From Seriola aureovittata (taxonomy: Eukaryota; Chordata; Actinopteri; Carangiformes; Carangidae): a stretch of 64,000 nucleotides of DNA. Position 1 is the stretch's first letter; each line of letters starts with the position of its first letter. The translations under genes were made by a program, and so were the position numbers. Shown here in pieces: positions 19,224-31,026 of this stretch. The notes under the pieces were generated by a model. That model was not told the origin of the DNA, searched no databases, and saw only the letters and a list, made by a program, of their open reading frames with translations. The stretch lies in the NCBI RefSeq assembly GCF_021018895.1, contig NC_079375.1, forward strand, positions 14,919,492-14,983,491, read 5' to 3'.

Positions 19224-20040
19224 TTTCCCAGAATTTATATGATGAAGGAGGAGAGAATGTAAGCAGGAGTCAGAGGTCGAATTCCTTTGTGCTCAAACAT
19301 CCAAGAAAACAACATTTTCTACACTTTCTGGATCAGTTTTCCCTCCTTTCTCCGGCTCAGTCACATGGGAACTTCATACTGAACTGCAGTCACCATGAAA
19401 GGAATGGGTCTGTTGTTGTGTAAACACACAGTTCTCACAGTGTGTGTTTGTGTGCACTGCTGGGGTTCTTTTGGCCTCATCCTGATGTTTATAGTTTAAC
19501 AGCACATTCCTAATAGGTTTTAGTCATTGATGTTTCAGCACGTTCAGCAAATATACATGATGGTGAGTGATGATATCAAAGTAGTAAAGTGGCGGTTTCT
19601 GGCATGTAGATCTGTCCCCACTTCACATTGGTATGGTAATTAATATGGTCTTATTCTATTTATGAGGCCAAATAAACTCAATAAGGAAATAAATCTGATA
19701 ATAAATAGTAGCAATTGTACACATATCCCAAGCACGTATACACATATAAAAACAAACAGAAGGATACAAATGAATTCTGTGGCAGTGTGATGAGAGATTG
19801 ATTGACAGGCCTCCTCGGGGGAGATACATGCAGCACAGATTAATGGACATATGGAATAACTTGTCATATACTAGGCAAACAAAACACCCAGCACAAACGT
19901 AAATCCACAAAGTCCTATCATTTCTTCCTCTTGTCATAAAAACCTTGCATGTTTTGGGGTGACACAGAAGTTTAACTTCTATAACGTGTCACCACTGTGT
20001 AACCTGCTGCAGAGACGGCAGTTGTGAGCAGCATTCCTTT
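17726..20040. other. spacer between amotl2 and the THAP cluster
   Basis: No intact gene. It contains a (GCAC)n/(CA)n microsatellite at about 18279-18340 and a CT run at about 19179-19222. A frame at 19169-19423 begins in the CT run and has an acceptor-like TTTTCCCAG at its 5' side, but it shows no recognisable domain. Confidence 0.5.
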
Positions 20041-20055
20041 TTATTCAGGGGCCAT

Positions 20056-20232
20056 ATGTTTAAAACCACATGGATGACCATGACCCCCCTGACAGAAGAA
20101 CTTGGGCAGGTTCTCCAAGATGCTTTGAACAACCTATCTGAAAAGTACCCTGAAAAACTGTACACTAAACTTTTGAAGTTCAATGGGGACACCTGCTGGA
20201 AACTTCCTAGACGTGCACAGCGCTACACATGA
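20056..20232 (+). pseudogene. possible pyrin-domain-like fragment
   Basis: A 58-codon frame ending in TGA at 20230. Its second half reads LTEELGQVLQDALNNL, then SEKYPEKLYTKLL, then LPRRAQ. This resembles helices 1-2 of fish pyrin domains (pattern LxxALEDLSEEexxkFkxxLl...iPRxx), as in ASC, caspy and fish NLR proteins. An acceptor-like TTTTTATTCAG ends at 20048. The domain is cut off after about half its normal 90 residues, and no downstream exon was found, so if the resemblance is real it is a relic. Chance similarity is possible. Confidence 0.3.
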
Positions 20233-20860
20233 ACACTTGGCCATTAGTTGAATCTTAAATGGGACTAAAGTGTTTTCATTTAAATTTTCTGGTCAGCAGC
20301 TGCCACAGATTTCACATTATGAGTCGTTTTCTGTAAATGGAAAAGACATTAAAAGCCACGAGTGTAGGTTACTAATAAGTAAAATACAAATCCCTCCATG
20401 TGGAAATTTTGTGTGGAATTCTCATTTTTCTAATATTCAATGACAAAAAACAAAAAAACAAACAAACAAAAAAACCTCTTACATCTAAGGATTTGTAGAT
20501 GTCAGCAACAAATGTGGTTTTGTTCAAAGGTGGAGGACACAATAAGAAAATGTATTTTATGAAAGCAAATTTACATTGATATTCTGGAGAAAATTTGAGG
20601 AATATTTTACCAATCAAACAAACAAAATTATTTCGTGAGCTAACGACACCATTATGGAAACAACAACCAACCTATTAGTCTTATTAAGTACATTTCATAT
20701 TGTCAATTGTGTATTAAAAAAAAAAAAAATCTAACCCATCTACAGTATGCCTAATTACTAATTCTAAAATTATAACGAGTCTGTTAAACAGGAGTTCGAG
20801 ATTTAATGTACAATAACTTTTTTAAAATTACATTTATTTATTTATTTTGTTTATATCTGT
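20233..20860. other. AT-rich spacer upstream of thapZF-A
   Basis: No gene seen. AT-rich with A runs near 20446-20475 and 20716-20729. Confidence 0.5.
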
Positions 20861-20927
20861 CTTAATGATAGATAGATTGAGAATAACCGAGTAACATACA
20901 CCAACCGGTGTAGGCCTTGTAACAAAA

Positions 20928-20961
20928 CGCGCGAACTCGTCCACACAGCCACGCCCATTCG
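20928..20961 (+). promoter_or_regulatory. conserved promoter block of thapZF-A
   Basis: It contains CGCGCGAAC (20928-20936) followed by CACGCCC (GC/KLF box). The CGCGAAC core is 191 bp upstream of the start codon. The same core recurs 155 bp and 176 bp upstream of thapZF-B and thapZF-C. Conservation between paralogues supports promoter function or simply recent common descent. The factor is unknown; an E2F-like reading is possible. Confidence 0.4.
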
Positions 20962-21120
20962 ACCGCCACGGCTGCCGTAGCAACAACGACGGGCTGAAAT
21001 AGCCTGGTGCTGTGGCTGAGGTTGGAAAGCAGCTGGTCCCGTCCATATTCCGATCTTAATAAACATTTATAACGCGGTCCGACCACTTAAAGAGCTGGAG
21101 GGACAAAACTTAAATCCGGG

Positions 21121-24100
21121 ATGTGCTCCGTTGTCGGATGTGAGTCGTCGCGTCGCAGTGCGCAACGGTTCAAGTTACCGGAGGATCCAGAGAAGAGACT
21201 GGAGTGGGTTCAGTTTCTCGCCACAGCCAATAAGCAGCGTTTCAAAGAATCGTCCTGGACTGATATCACTATTTGTAGTGAACATTTTAAAGATGACTGT
21301 TTTGTGTATCTGGCTCCCACTGGCTCGGTCCAGCTAACACCTAGTGCTGTCCCATCACTGTGTCTCCAGCCGGAGTCAGACGAGCCTGAGCTAAATGTTG
21401 GGAGCCCAAAATGTGTGGTGAGTCTGCTGTGATGGCTCCAACTCTGAAACGGATACAATAGTTTTCCCTTCACACTTATACAACATATCACAGCATAGTA
21501 CTACATAGCACTGACACATACTACATACAGGACAGAGTTCATTCAGTTTGAGTCAAAACTGTTTTTATTTTTTTCAGCTGTAGTTAGTTGTTAATTAAAT
21601 ACAGACATACATGAAATTAAAACATGAGTATTAAGATTGCTACGTTTGGTAAACGTACAATAATTTAGCTTTCTCCCATATCTATATGTAAGTAGTTAGG
21701 TGTTAGGTGCGGGTCAAAAGAAGTTCTTAATTTTTCCTCTAAAATTCGAAAATAAATAAGAGAAATGTGCAAGTATTAGCCGTGTTTATTGTGAGTGTTT
21801 CCATACTGTAAGTCTTTATATTCTTATTACCTAAACACTTCAGACACATTAGTAATAACGTTAAGTGTTACAGTTGGTATCAAACGTACAACAGGAAGCC
21901 CTGAATCACACTAATAAGCATGTTACAAACCTATTAATAGAACATATGCTCAATATGAAAGAGGAACAGGGCTACATTTTTTCATAAGCAAATTTACACA
22001 TTAATGGGGCCATTAACCAATCAGTTGGGAAGTATGCACACTGTGCGGTCGGTGCTCACATAAAGCTTCCATATATTTCTATGAAAATAAATGGTACTGT
22101 AACTGTTTTACTGTTGTTCACCTGTGACCTTGTACTTTTGTTACTTTGTGTAGGAGCTTGTAGAAACCCAAGAAGTTGCTTCTCAGTGTTATCAGCTTAA
22201 AACAGGTGATAATCCAACTTTCTTTTCTGAATCAGGACTGGCTTCAACTGGTTAAAAAAATATGTGTTATTTCAGATGAAATACAGTGAATCATTTTCTG
22301 ATATGTTCTTTGTATTTAATTTGCAGCTGCTCAAGCAGGCCCTGTCCCTAGAGGTGTTTCATGTTCAACTGATATTACAGATACCTTTCTTCAGATGCAA
22401 CCAAAAAATGTGAATATTGATATGATCAGAGAAAAGTAAGTTTTCTTTCATTTGTGCTTAACATTTTTGCTTTCTTTGCCTACTATTTACATCAATTTGG
22501 TGATTTAATTAAAAATAAATGACTTTTCAGAGCTGCACTTCCTCAGACGAAGGGGAAGTATGTTGTAAATGAAAAAGGCCTGCTCCAGCTGTTGAGCACC
22601 AAGTGCCCTTTGTGTGGTTCTAAAGTAAAGGTGAAGAAAATTATCCATGGCATACTCATCGTCTTGAACCAACAGTGCCTTCAGTGTGAGTACAGAAACC
22701 AGTGGAAAAGCCAGGTCAATGCCAGTGTCCCATCAGCTGAAGATCAACACCAGACAGGAGGCACGGAAGTAACTCCAGAGGTAGGACATCAGTAGTCAGA
22801 TATACTGCACCATATCCAAACACACTGCTTTAGAGGTTGATTTACTTGTTGATAGCACTGTGCATCCAAGCTTTTTTTTTCATTCAGTTGGATTTTTTTG
22901 GATTTTATAAACTGTTATATTTTTTTCCCCCATACCCATTCTGTGTCATTGTATCACAGGCAGCGGCAACAGATGACTCGGGTGTCCCTGAGATTGTCGC
23001 TGTTATTGATGAGGAGAGTGATCCCATGAATGAAACAGAGGAATCAAGTGATCAGGGGGACATGGATTCAGATGATGATTGGAAGCCAGTGAGGGATTTG
23101 TTGCCGTCTAAAGTGCTTCATAATGAATCTGATGAGGAAACAGAAGATGACGAAGTAGAGGAAAATGACATTTATCCTCCACTTGCCCCCAAACACAGTC
23201 AGCTCTGCACAGAGTGTGGGAGGTTTTACAGTAAACGGTGGCCACACACATGTGAGCACAAAGTAAAGCCCTATTCCTGCAATATCTGTGGCAAGAGATG
23301 TGTTAGTGAGGTTGCTCTAAATTCCCACAGCAGAGTCCACAATGAAAACTATGAACATCCTTGCAAATACTGCAACATTACATTCAAAACAAAGGTGGAT
23401 AAAATCACTCATGAGCAGATCCACCTAACTCAAGGAAAGCCCTATAAATGTCCTGACTGCTCAGAGACATTTGCCACAAATAAGGAACGCAGAACCCACC
23501 TGGAGGATCACAGAGGCCCCAAGCAGTTAAAATGTCACATCTGTGGGATTGAATTCCTCTGGCCACTTTCTCTTCAGAGACACTTAGCTGTGCACACAGG
23601 TGTGAAGCCGTACAAGTGTTCGGTGTGCCAGCGTGGCTTCAACCAGGCGGGTCACCTCAAATCTCACATGCGTCTGCACACAGGGGAGAGGCCTTTCAAG
23701 TGTCAGCACTGTGACAAACGCTTCAATCACAATGTGAGCTTGAAGAGTCATGTCCAGCGTTACCACGCATCTGGGTGTGAACAGAAGAGAGAAAAGATAA
23801 ATGAAAGGGCAAGTGACACTGGTGATGCTCAGGGTGATGGGAACAAACAAAGTGTTGACTCAGAGCTTGACAATGTAGAGGAAGAACAGGATGCAGAAGA
23901 GGAGGAGAAGGAGAGAAAATATAGAACTAAAAAGAATAGGAGAAGCACAGGCAGACCCATTGGAAGGCCTAAGAGCTATGCAGCAGACAACCTGGTTCTG
24001 GCAATTCAACTGGAAGGTCCGGATTCAAACACTAAGACTCGTAAACTGCAGGCGAAGAAGTTAAAGAGAGCACAATACAGTGAAGAAGAAAGTGAGGATG

Positions 24101-24327
24101 AGCCGACCGACAGTGACATGACCATCTTTGATTCAACGGAGGAGGAAGGGGAGGAAAGCAAAAATGTGCTAAAGAACACAGCAAAATCAAGGGGAAGACC
24201 AAAACATTCTGACAGTGACTCGGATTTTAACCCAAAAGACTCAAAGAAAAAGAGGCACAGCAGCCAGAACAGTGGTAAGAGCTCAGGGAAGCGCAGGCGG
24301 AGACCAAGAAAAAATCTAGTGGTGTGA
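21121..24327 (+). CDS. thapZF-A: THAP, zinc-ribbon and six-C2H2-finger protein
   Basis: Predicted nuclear DNA-binding protein. Exons: 21121-21417, 22154-22250, 22327-22435, 22531-22780 and 22960-24327. They join in frame to 706 codons. The THAP domain (1-80) has C2, C7, C52 and H55 as ligands plus P20, W29, F61 and P78 (AVPSL box). A CxxC-x20-CxxC module (193-220) has its own exon. An acidic stretch at about 255-320 is followed by an atypical knuckle (C334, C337, H347, C349, H351) and C2H2 fingers at 358-378, 386-406, 415-435, 443-463, 471-491 and 499-520, the last three joined by TGxKP/TGERP linkers. AT-hook-like motifs are GRPIGRPK (582-589), RGRPK (662-666) and RRRRPRK near the C-terminus. 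Oddities: the exon 2 donor is weak (G|GTTAAA) where B and C have GTAAGA, and finger 4 differs from B at contact residues. Targets are unknown. Confidence 0.85.
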
Positions 24328-25900
24328 AGATTCTTAAAATGAACAGTCTAGTAATTAATTGGGTTTCTAGAGTGTGCGTTCAACTAGACTTCCTAGAAAA
24401 TGACATACCATGACAGATAGAACATGTTCACTTAGGCCAGGGTCTTCATTAAATGTCATTGCCTTTTACTGTTTAGTAAAGATCAGAAGCTGATGCTTTG
24501 ATTTCAAAATGCTTTTGAATCTTGTTCACTTTTGTGTGCACCATGGGATCAGACTGGATAAAAGTAAACAGGACTGATGTGAAGTGCCTGTGTTCCTTTC
24601 TGCTGTGAATTCCCAGTGCTTTATCCTTCATAATACCGGTTGGCTGATGCGTAAACTGACTGAAAGATGGTCACGTGCTGCTAGCTGGAGAGGTAAATGT
24701 AGTTCCTCTGTACATCTAAAAGGTCGTCTTTTGGGACGATAAGTGTGTGAGCAATTTATCTTCAGAAGGGTTGGGTGTGGGTTTTAACATTTTTTTTGTG
24801 GCAGCAAGGCTGTAAAATGTTTCAGCTACTTTTGTAGTTACAAGCAGTTACATAAATAGCCACAAAGCCATGCAGCTGTTAGAATAATATAATACATTAC
24901 TTAATTGGTAATTATATAGCCCAAAGCTTAAAAGGGGTGGTTGGTGCATTTTCTGTGTTGGGGTATGCGTGGCATTTTTGCCATATGCTTTTCGTTTAAT
25001 TTACTCACGCTTCAAGGTATCTGTCTCTGAGATTTCTGTCCAATACGACAGATGCGAATTGAATTTAGTTTGTGGTGTTCACACACTTGTCCAAATAAGT
25101 TATGTTAAGAGTAACATAAATTTCCAGCCACAGTGCCTCTCTACCCTGGATCCACAGTTTTTATGTTGCATGTCAAGTTCTAAGCATCCTCACTTTGCTT
25201 TTAGTGCCTAAAACTTCTGCACTGTGATATATTGTTGTTAGATAGACACAGGGAAGTAGCTGTGTTAAGTTATTAGGTATTTATTATTTTATCCATTAAC
25301 GTAGTGACACACTAACAAAAGAGGAGTATATCAGCATGACAGATATTTATTTTTCAGGGTATTTTGCAGGGTACCTGCACATGTGGGATAGAGCCATATA
25401 AATATAAATATGATGCATATAATGGATGTTCCATGTGGAAAAGAGGATGGTAAAGCACTAATCAAAAAAAACATCAGAACTTTGGCAGAAAAAGTGGAAT
25501 TCAGACAGAAAAGGCGGAACATACTATAGACTAGTATCCTTAAAAGACAGAAGAAGTAGAGGAGAGGAGGTGGTTTTATTTAGATTAAGGTTTGATCAAA
25601 AGGGGTTTAAATAAGATACTGTTTCTATTGGGGAAAGTAAATTCACAAGTATGTGAACATTGTAGTATCACTGAAAATGCTGAATATGTAATAATTCCCT
25701 GTGTCGAATACAGTGTAACGAAGAAAGGTTGAGAGGTTCTGAAGAATAGGACTTGGAAGGGATATAATTCTTGGTTAACACCGGACTATATAACAGAATA
25801 CACTTTTTTCATTTCATTATTGTAATACAAAATAGATCCTGTTCTACATACTCCCGTGCGGTGGGTTGCGCTATGTACCTAAAATTAAAAACGCGAAGAA
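24328..25900. other. 3' flank of thapZF-A and spacer to thapZF-B
   Basis: Presumed 3' UTR then spacer. ATTAAA at 24448-24453 is a possible poly(A) signal. The sequence just after the stop aligns with the flank after thapZF-B (both contain 'acatgttc...gg(c/t)...gggtct'). The stretch 25255-25375 resembles intron 1 of thapZF-B at about 26725-26835. No other gene seen. Confidence 0.5.
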
Positions 25901-25904
25901 GAGG

Positions 25905-25905
25905 A

Positions 25906-25942
<37 letters not shown>
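25905..25942. repeat. (AGC)n(AGT)n trinucleotide repeat in thapZF-B promoter
   Basis: About eight AGC units followed by four AGT units, roughly 190 bp upstream of the thapZF-B start codon and 30 bp upstream of its CGCGAAC core. A and C lack it. It is read as Ser or Leu repeats in spurious frames. As a promoter-proximal unstable repeat it could vary between individuals. Confidence 0.85.
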
Positions 25943-25943
<1 letters not shown>

Positions 25944-25970
25944 AGGAAGAACACCAACAACAACAAACCA

Positions 25971-25977
25971 CGCGAAC
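25971..25977 (+). promoter_or_regulatory. conserved CGCGAAC core of thapZF-B promoter
   Basis: CCACGCGAACC, 155 bp upstream of the start codon, aligns with the same motif in A (20930-20936) and C (31027-31033). Downstream CCCCGTGG, CCACTACCCGCC and AATGGCT also align with C. Confidence 0.4.
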
Positions 25978-26125
25978 CTCGCCATGTAACCCCGTGGACA
26001 ACCACTACCCGCCATCGTCGTAGCAGAAATGGCTCCTGACTATTGATACTAGGAAGGGGAACACATACTCCAGTCCCCGTAAACGTCGACAGTAACGCGG
26101 TCTGACCACCTAAAGTGCAGGAGGG

Positions 26126-29100
26126 ATGTGCTCCGTCGTCGGATGTGATTCGTCGCGTCGCAGTGCGCAACGATTCAAGTTACCTGAGGACCCAGAGAGG
26201 AGACTGGAGTGGGTTCAGTTTCTCTTCGAAGTCAATGGACAACGACTTAAAGAATCGTGCTGGACTGATATCACCATTTGTAGTGAACACTTCACAGGTG
26301 ACTGTTTTAGAAACCTGGGCGCGACTGGCACGGCCCAGCTGAAGCACGGTGTTGTCCCATCACTGTGTATCAAGTCTGAGCCAGACGAACTTGAGTCGGA
26401 TCCGGAGAGCCCAAAATATGAGGTGAGTCTTCTTTTACCGGTGAAACCTGCAGCACTGTGTCCACAGAAAGACGCGCTTCGCATCCCTTCAGACCTGCTA
26501 CAAACTCGTGCGGTTGACAGTATATTTTCTTAATGGTTTGTTTGTTTTTCTGAATAAATCGGAGTTCATTCTCACTAGAGTGTAACACTCAAATGTGCTT
26601 TCACTTGATGTTATTTGCTGACAAATGGCGCAACTATTAGTAATTAAGCCAGAGACACAGCAGTTATATAATTGTCAAGTCGATTTAATGTTTTTCAGTT
26701 TTGCAAGTAGACTTGTTGAATGGTTAGATATTTATAAGATTATCTATTAAAGTAATAACACACTGACAAACCAGGGTTATATCAGAATGATAATTTAATT
26801 GGCAATTTATGTTTAATTTATTTTTCAAGAGTTTTGCCCCCCCCCCTTTCCAGTATTAAAGAGAGAAATAAAAAATCGCAGGTATCTCAGGTGTATAGAT
26901 ATTTTCATACTTCCATATCACTAATTTATCCAACCAGAAACACCCATGTAGACTGACATGCTGATGTTACTTTGTCTAGGAGCCTGTGGGAACCCCACAA
27001 GTTGATTCTCATTGTGAACAACTTAAAGCATGTGATAGTCCATCTTCCTATTCTGAAGGATCAGGACTGGCATCAGTGGGTAAGAAACCTTAAATTGTGA
27101 TGTGTTGAAAAATGAATTGGGAATGTGCTCAATATTTTCATGCGAGTTATAAATGTTAAATATAATTTTCAGCTGTCCCAGTAAGTCCAGTGCCGAGCGA
27201 TACTTCAGATGTTTTCATGTCTGATCATGGTCACATTCTGCAAAAGATTGTGAATATTGATATGATCAGAGAAAAGTAAGTAAGACTAACTCAAACTTAT
27301 ATTTTGATTACACCATGTTAGCTTTTTAAACCTGGATCTCAAATAATTTCAATTATATTTCGTTTTCAGAGCTGCACTTCTTCAGATGAAGGGGAAGTAT
27401 GTTGTGAATGAAAAACGCTTGCTCCAGCTGTTGAGCACCAAGTGCCCTTTGTGTGGTTCTAAAGTAAAGGTGCAGAAAATTATCCATGGCATACTCATCG
27501 TCTTGAACCAACAGTGCCTTCAGTGTGAGTACAGAAACCAGTGGAAAAGCCAGGTCAATGCCACTGTCCCACCAGCTGTATATCAAGACCCGACAGGAGG
27601 CACAGAAGTAACTCCGGAGGTAGGACATCAGTAGTCAGATATACTGCACCATATCCAAACACACTGCTTTAGAGACTCATTTACTTTTTGTGGTACCGTG
27701 CATCCAAGAAAGCTTTAAAATGAAAGATATACAAAATCTACAATTTCCAATATTTTGTCTGTATATTCATTTAAAACATTTTTTTGAATTCTAAATATAC
27801 TTGCAGTTATTTTCCATGCTGGTTGTTATAGAATAAATAGTTAAATGTCTGCACCCATTGCACCTCCTTGTTTGTTTGGCTGTGATATTCAAAACACCAA
27901 CTGTGCTCTACAGATCTTAAAAAGGTTCAATTTTACCCATACCTATTCTTGCCACTGTTTTTCTCACAGACAGCGTCTGAGGAGAGTGATCCCATGAATG
28001 AAACAGAGGAATCAAGTGATCAGGGGGACATGGATTCAGATGACGATTGGAAGCCAAGAGGGGATTTGTTGCCAAGTGGAGTGCTACATAATGAATCTGA
28101 TGAGGAAACTGACGATGAAGATGATGAAGTAGATGAAAATGACATTTATCCTCCACTCGCCCCCAAACACAGTCAGCTCTGCACAGAGTGTGGGAGGTTT
28201 TACAGTAAACGGTGGCCTCACACATGTGAGCACAAAGTAAAGCCCTATTCCTGCAATATCTGTGGCAAGAGATGTGTTAGTGAGGTTGCTCTAAATTCCC
28301 ACAGCAGAGTCCACAATGAAAACTATGAGCATCCTTGCAAATACTGCAACATTACATTCAAAACAAAGGTGGATAAAATCACTCACCAGCAGATCCACCT
28401 AACTCAAGGAAAGCCCTATAAATGTCCTGACTGCTCAGAGACATTTGCCACAAATAAGGAACGCAGAACCCACCTGGAGGATCACAGAGGCCCCCAGGAA
28501 TTAAAATGTCACATCTGTGGGATTGAATTCAACCGTTTACTTTCTATTCGGAGACACTTAATTGTCCACACAGGACTGAAGCCGTACAAGTGTTCGGTGT
28601 GCCAGCGTGGCTTCAACCAGGCGGGTCACCTCAAATCTCACATGCGTCTGCACACAGGGGAGAGGCCTTTCAAGTGTCAGCACTGTGACAAACGCTTCAA
28701 TCACAATGTGAGCTTGAAGAGTCATGTCCAGCGTTACCACGCATCTGGGTGTGAACAGAAGAAGGGTAAAATAAACAAAACTGTAAGTGACACTGGTGAT
28801 GCTCAAGGGGATGGGAACAAGAGAGGTGCGGACTCGGAACTCGACAATGTAGAGGGAGAAGAGGATGCAGAAGAGGAGGTGCCTAGACCTAAAAGGAATA
28901 GGAGAAGCACAGGTAGGCCCATAGGAAGGCCTAAGAGAAATGCAGCAGGCAACTTTGTTCTGGCAGGAGAAATGCAAGACCCGGGTTCAAACACTAAGAC
29001 TAGAAAATCAAAGCAACAGAGGTTAAGGAGAACACAATGCAATGATGAAGAAAGTGAGGACGATCCGTCCGAAAGCGACATGTCCTTTGACTCAAAAGAA

Positions 29101-29289
29101 GAGGAAGAGGAGAAGACTGAGAAAGTAACAAACAACAAAAGCAAATCAAGAAAAAAGCCAAACAATTCTGACAGTGATATCGATTTTGACGCTGAACACG
29201 CAAAGAGAAAGAGGTACAGCAGCCGGAACAGTGGCAAAAGCTCAAGGAAGCGCAGGGGAAGACCAAGAAAAGTAGTTGAAGACACTTAG
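26126..29289 (+). CDS. thapZF-B: THAP, zinc-ribbon and six-C2H2-finger protein
   Basis: Paralogue of thapZF-A with the same exon plan: 26126-26422, 26980-27079, 27173-27275, 27370-27619 and 27970-29289, in frame to 689 codons. All donors are good, including GTAAGA after exon 2. The THAP ligands C2, C7, C52 and H55 are kept. A SUMO-type site IKSE (Lys83) follows the THAP domain; C keeps it and A does not. The zinc-ribbon-like exon is nearly identical to A. Six C2H2 fingers run from 345 to 507. Fingers 1, 2, 3, 5 and 6 keep the same contact residues as A, while finger 4 (430-450) has N-R-L-L-S-I-R-R in place of L-W-P-L-S-L-Q-R. The basic tail contains GRPIGRPK and a C-terminal RKRRGRPRK AT-hook-like motif. 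Intron sequence after exon 4 is identical to A for tens of bases, showing recent duplication or gene conversion. Confidence 0.85.
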
Positions 29290-30850
29290 AGAGACATTGG
29301 GCATTTGTGAAGAGGAATACAGTTGAGTGACATACACACCTTTTTACCATGATAAACTGGAACCATTAAGTATTATGAGAAACTAAACATGTTCCGTAGG
29401 GCTTGGGTCTCTTAAAATTCCTTTGCTTTTGCACTGTTAAGAGATATCATCATTTTACTTTACTTTTGTATCCCGTCAACTGATCAGACTGGGTACAAGT
29501 AGATTAAACTAGGCAGATTTGAACTGCCGTTGTTCTTTTGTGTTGTATATTTTCTATTCTTTTACTTCCATAATACGGGCACACACTGTATATGAATGTG
29601 TTAATTTTTGGAAGGAGCCACATCTCCTAGCGCCAAGAGTTCACTTGTACTGTACGCCTACAGTACCCTTCAGTATCTTTGTCTTCTGTGAAGGTACAAT
29701 ATGTGCAATTTTCAGAAGGATTGGTGTGTATTTTAACAATTTTGGGGAAACGGGTGCTGAATGTTACAACTGTTTTTGTAGTTCAGAGACAACAAGTTAA
29801 CTGCAGTAACACTACAGCCAATACAGCGCTTTGAATGGAATGACGTGGTCCCCACTGTCAGTTTCTACATTATTCTGAATAGTTTAAAGGTGGATAATTT
29901 GAATTCACACAACTAATTCCTTTTGTACGCAAATACTTATTCCTTATTCCATAATGTGAAACATAAGGTGTCCAATATGATGTTCGACTTCCACAATAAA
30001 CTTTTGAAAACTGAAGTGAATTTTGAATATTACCATATCCTAGATAAATGGCAACAGCCAGGCTATACAGTTAGTTTGGATTTTGTTTGTCCATGTTTCT
30101 TGATATCTCAGATTTCCATCTCAATATGAGTGAAAGGAAAGCTAGATTGATTTTCATTCAAATCCACTTTATTGAGATGGATGTTAAAAGATGTGTTCAC
30201 CTTTTTCCAAGGCTGGTTGTAAACAATTAGGTGCTGAAACAGTTTCTGCTTGCTGTAGTCATTCCTCCTGTTCACACTAGCCACTAAGAAATCCCTTCCC
30301 ATTGTGATTCCAGTGTAAGTAATAGGGGCCATCTCCCTCCTGTGCAAAAAAATTATTTAAACCAACTGTTACTTATTCAGTTAATTTGAGCAACCCAGGG
30401 TGCAGGATCCTCCTATTAGTTTCAGATTAACTTTTTAATACATTTTTTAATGGAAGGAGGACTGTGGATTGTCCCCTGTCACGTGCATTGAAAGCATTAG
30501 GGAGGAGTCTTTTAGTGGACAAAAAACGAAACCTGTTTAAATGTTCATATGGGATCTTCCCTATTTTTTTAGGGCAGACTTTAGAAACTGAACCTATCGT
30601 TTAGTGTGTGTAAAGGTGTAAAAGCTCAACAGACCCACCTGCTGGTGTCCTCTTCGACCTGCATGTCAATACTGTATCAGTGAATACCAGTACATCTGCG
30701 TTAAGGCAAAAGCCAGTTTATTACAGCGCTACACTTGTTTGGCGTCTCACATTATCAAGTTAATAGACGATTTATTACATATCAATGAGTGACGTAATGC
30801 TTTTACAATCATTGTACTGGGCTTTATGTTTCCTGAGGAGTTTTGAGTTT
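29290..30850. other. 3' flank of thapZF-B and spacer
   Basis: Presumed 3' UTR; an AATAAA lies at 29995-30000. No further gene. A CRE-like TGACGTAA at 30790-30797 and a YY1-like AAGATGGC at 30894-30901 sit upstream of thapZF-C and may belong to its distal promoter. Confidence 0.45.
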
Positions 30851-31026
30851 GTCTGTTAAAAGTGCTTTAGCTTTCAGAGTCTTCGTTGTTTAAAGATGGC
30901 GTACCTCGACAACCCGTGTAAAAGGTATGAGGAATCTTCTGTGTAAGTAATAACACCAAAACACAACAATCTCGTGTAAATTCCATGTATTTAATCAAAA
31001 GCCGGGATGCGCCTGACACCAAACCA

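Noticed and set aside
19169..19423. Possible exon after a CT-rich tract and TTTTCCCAG
   Set aside because: The product shows no domain or similarity that I recognise, and the tract is a plain CT microsatellite.
22837..22959. N-terminal 41 codons before the last exon of thapZF-A as a separate protein start (and likewise 27949 in B, 33375 in C)
   Set aside because: These residues are hydrophobic and intronic in character and precede a good acceptor. They are not conserved between the paralogues, while the spliced exons are.
28558..28977. Minus-strand frames of 88-160 codons opposite the finger exons (also 23584-23850, 28803-29285, 33981-34606)
   Set aside because: They are antisense shadows of conserved finger and acidic-tail codons, with low-complexity Ser/Leu/Phe content and no domain.
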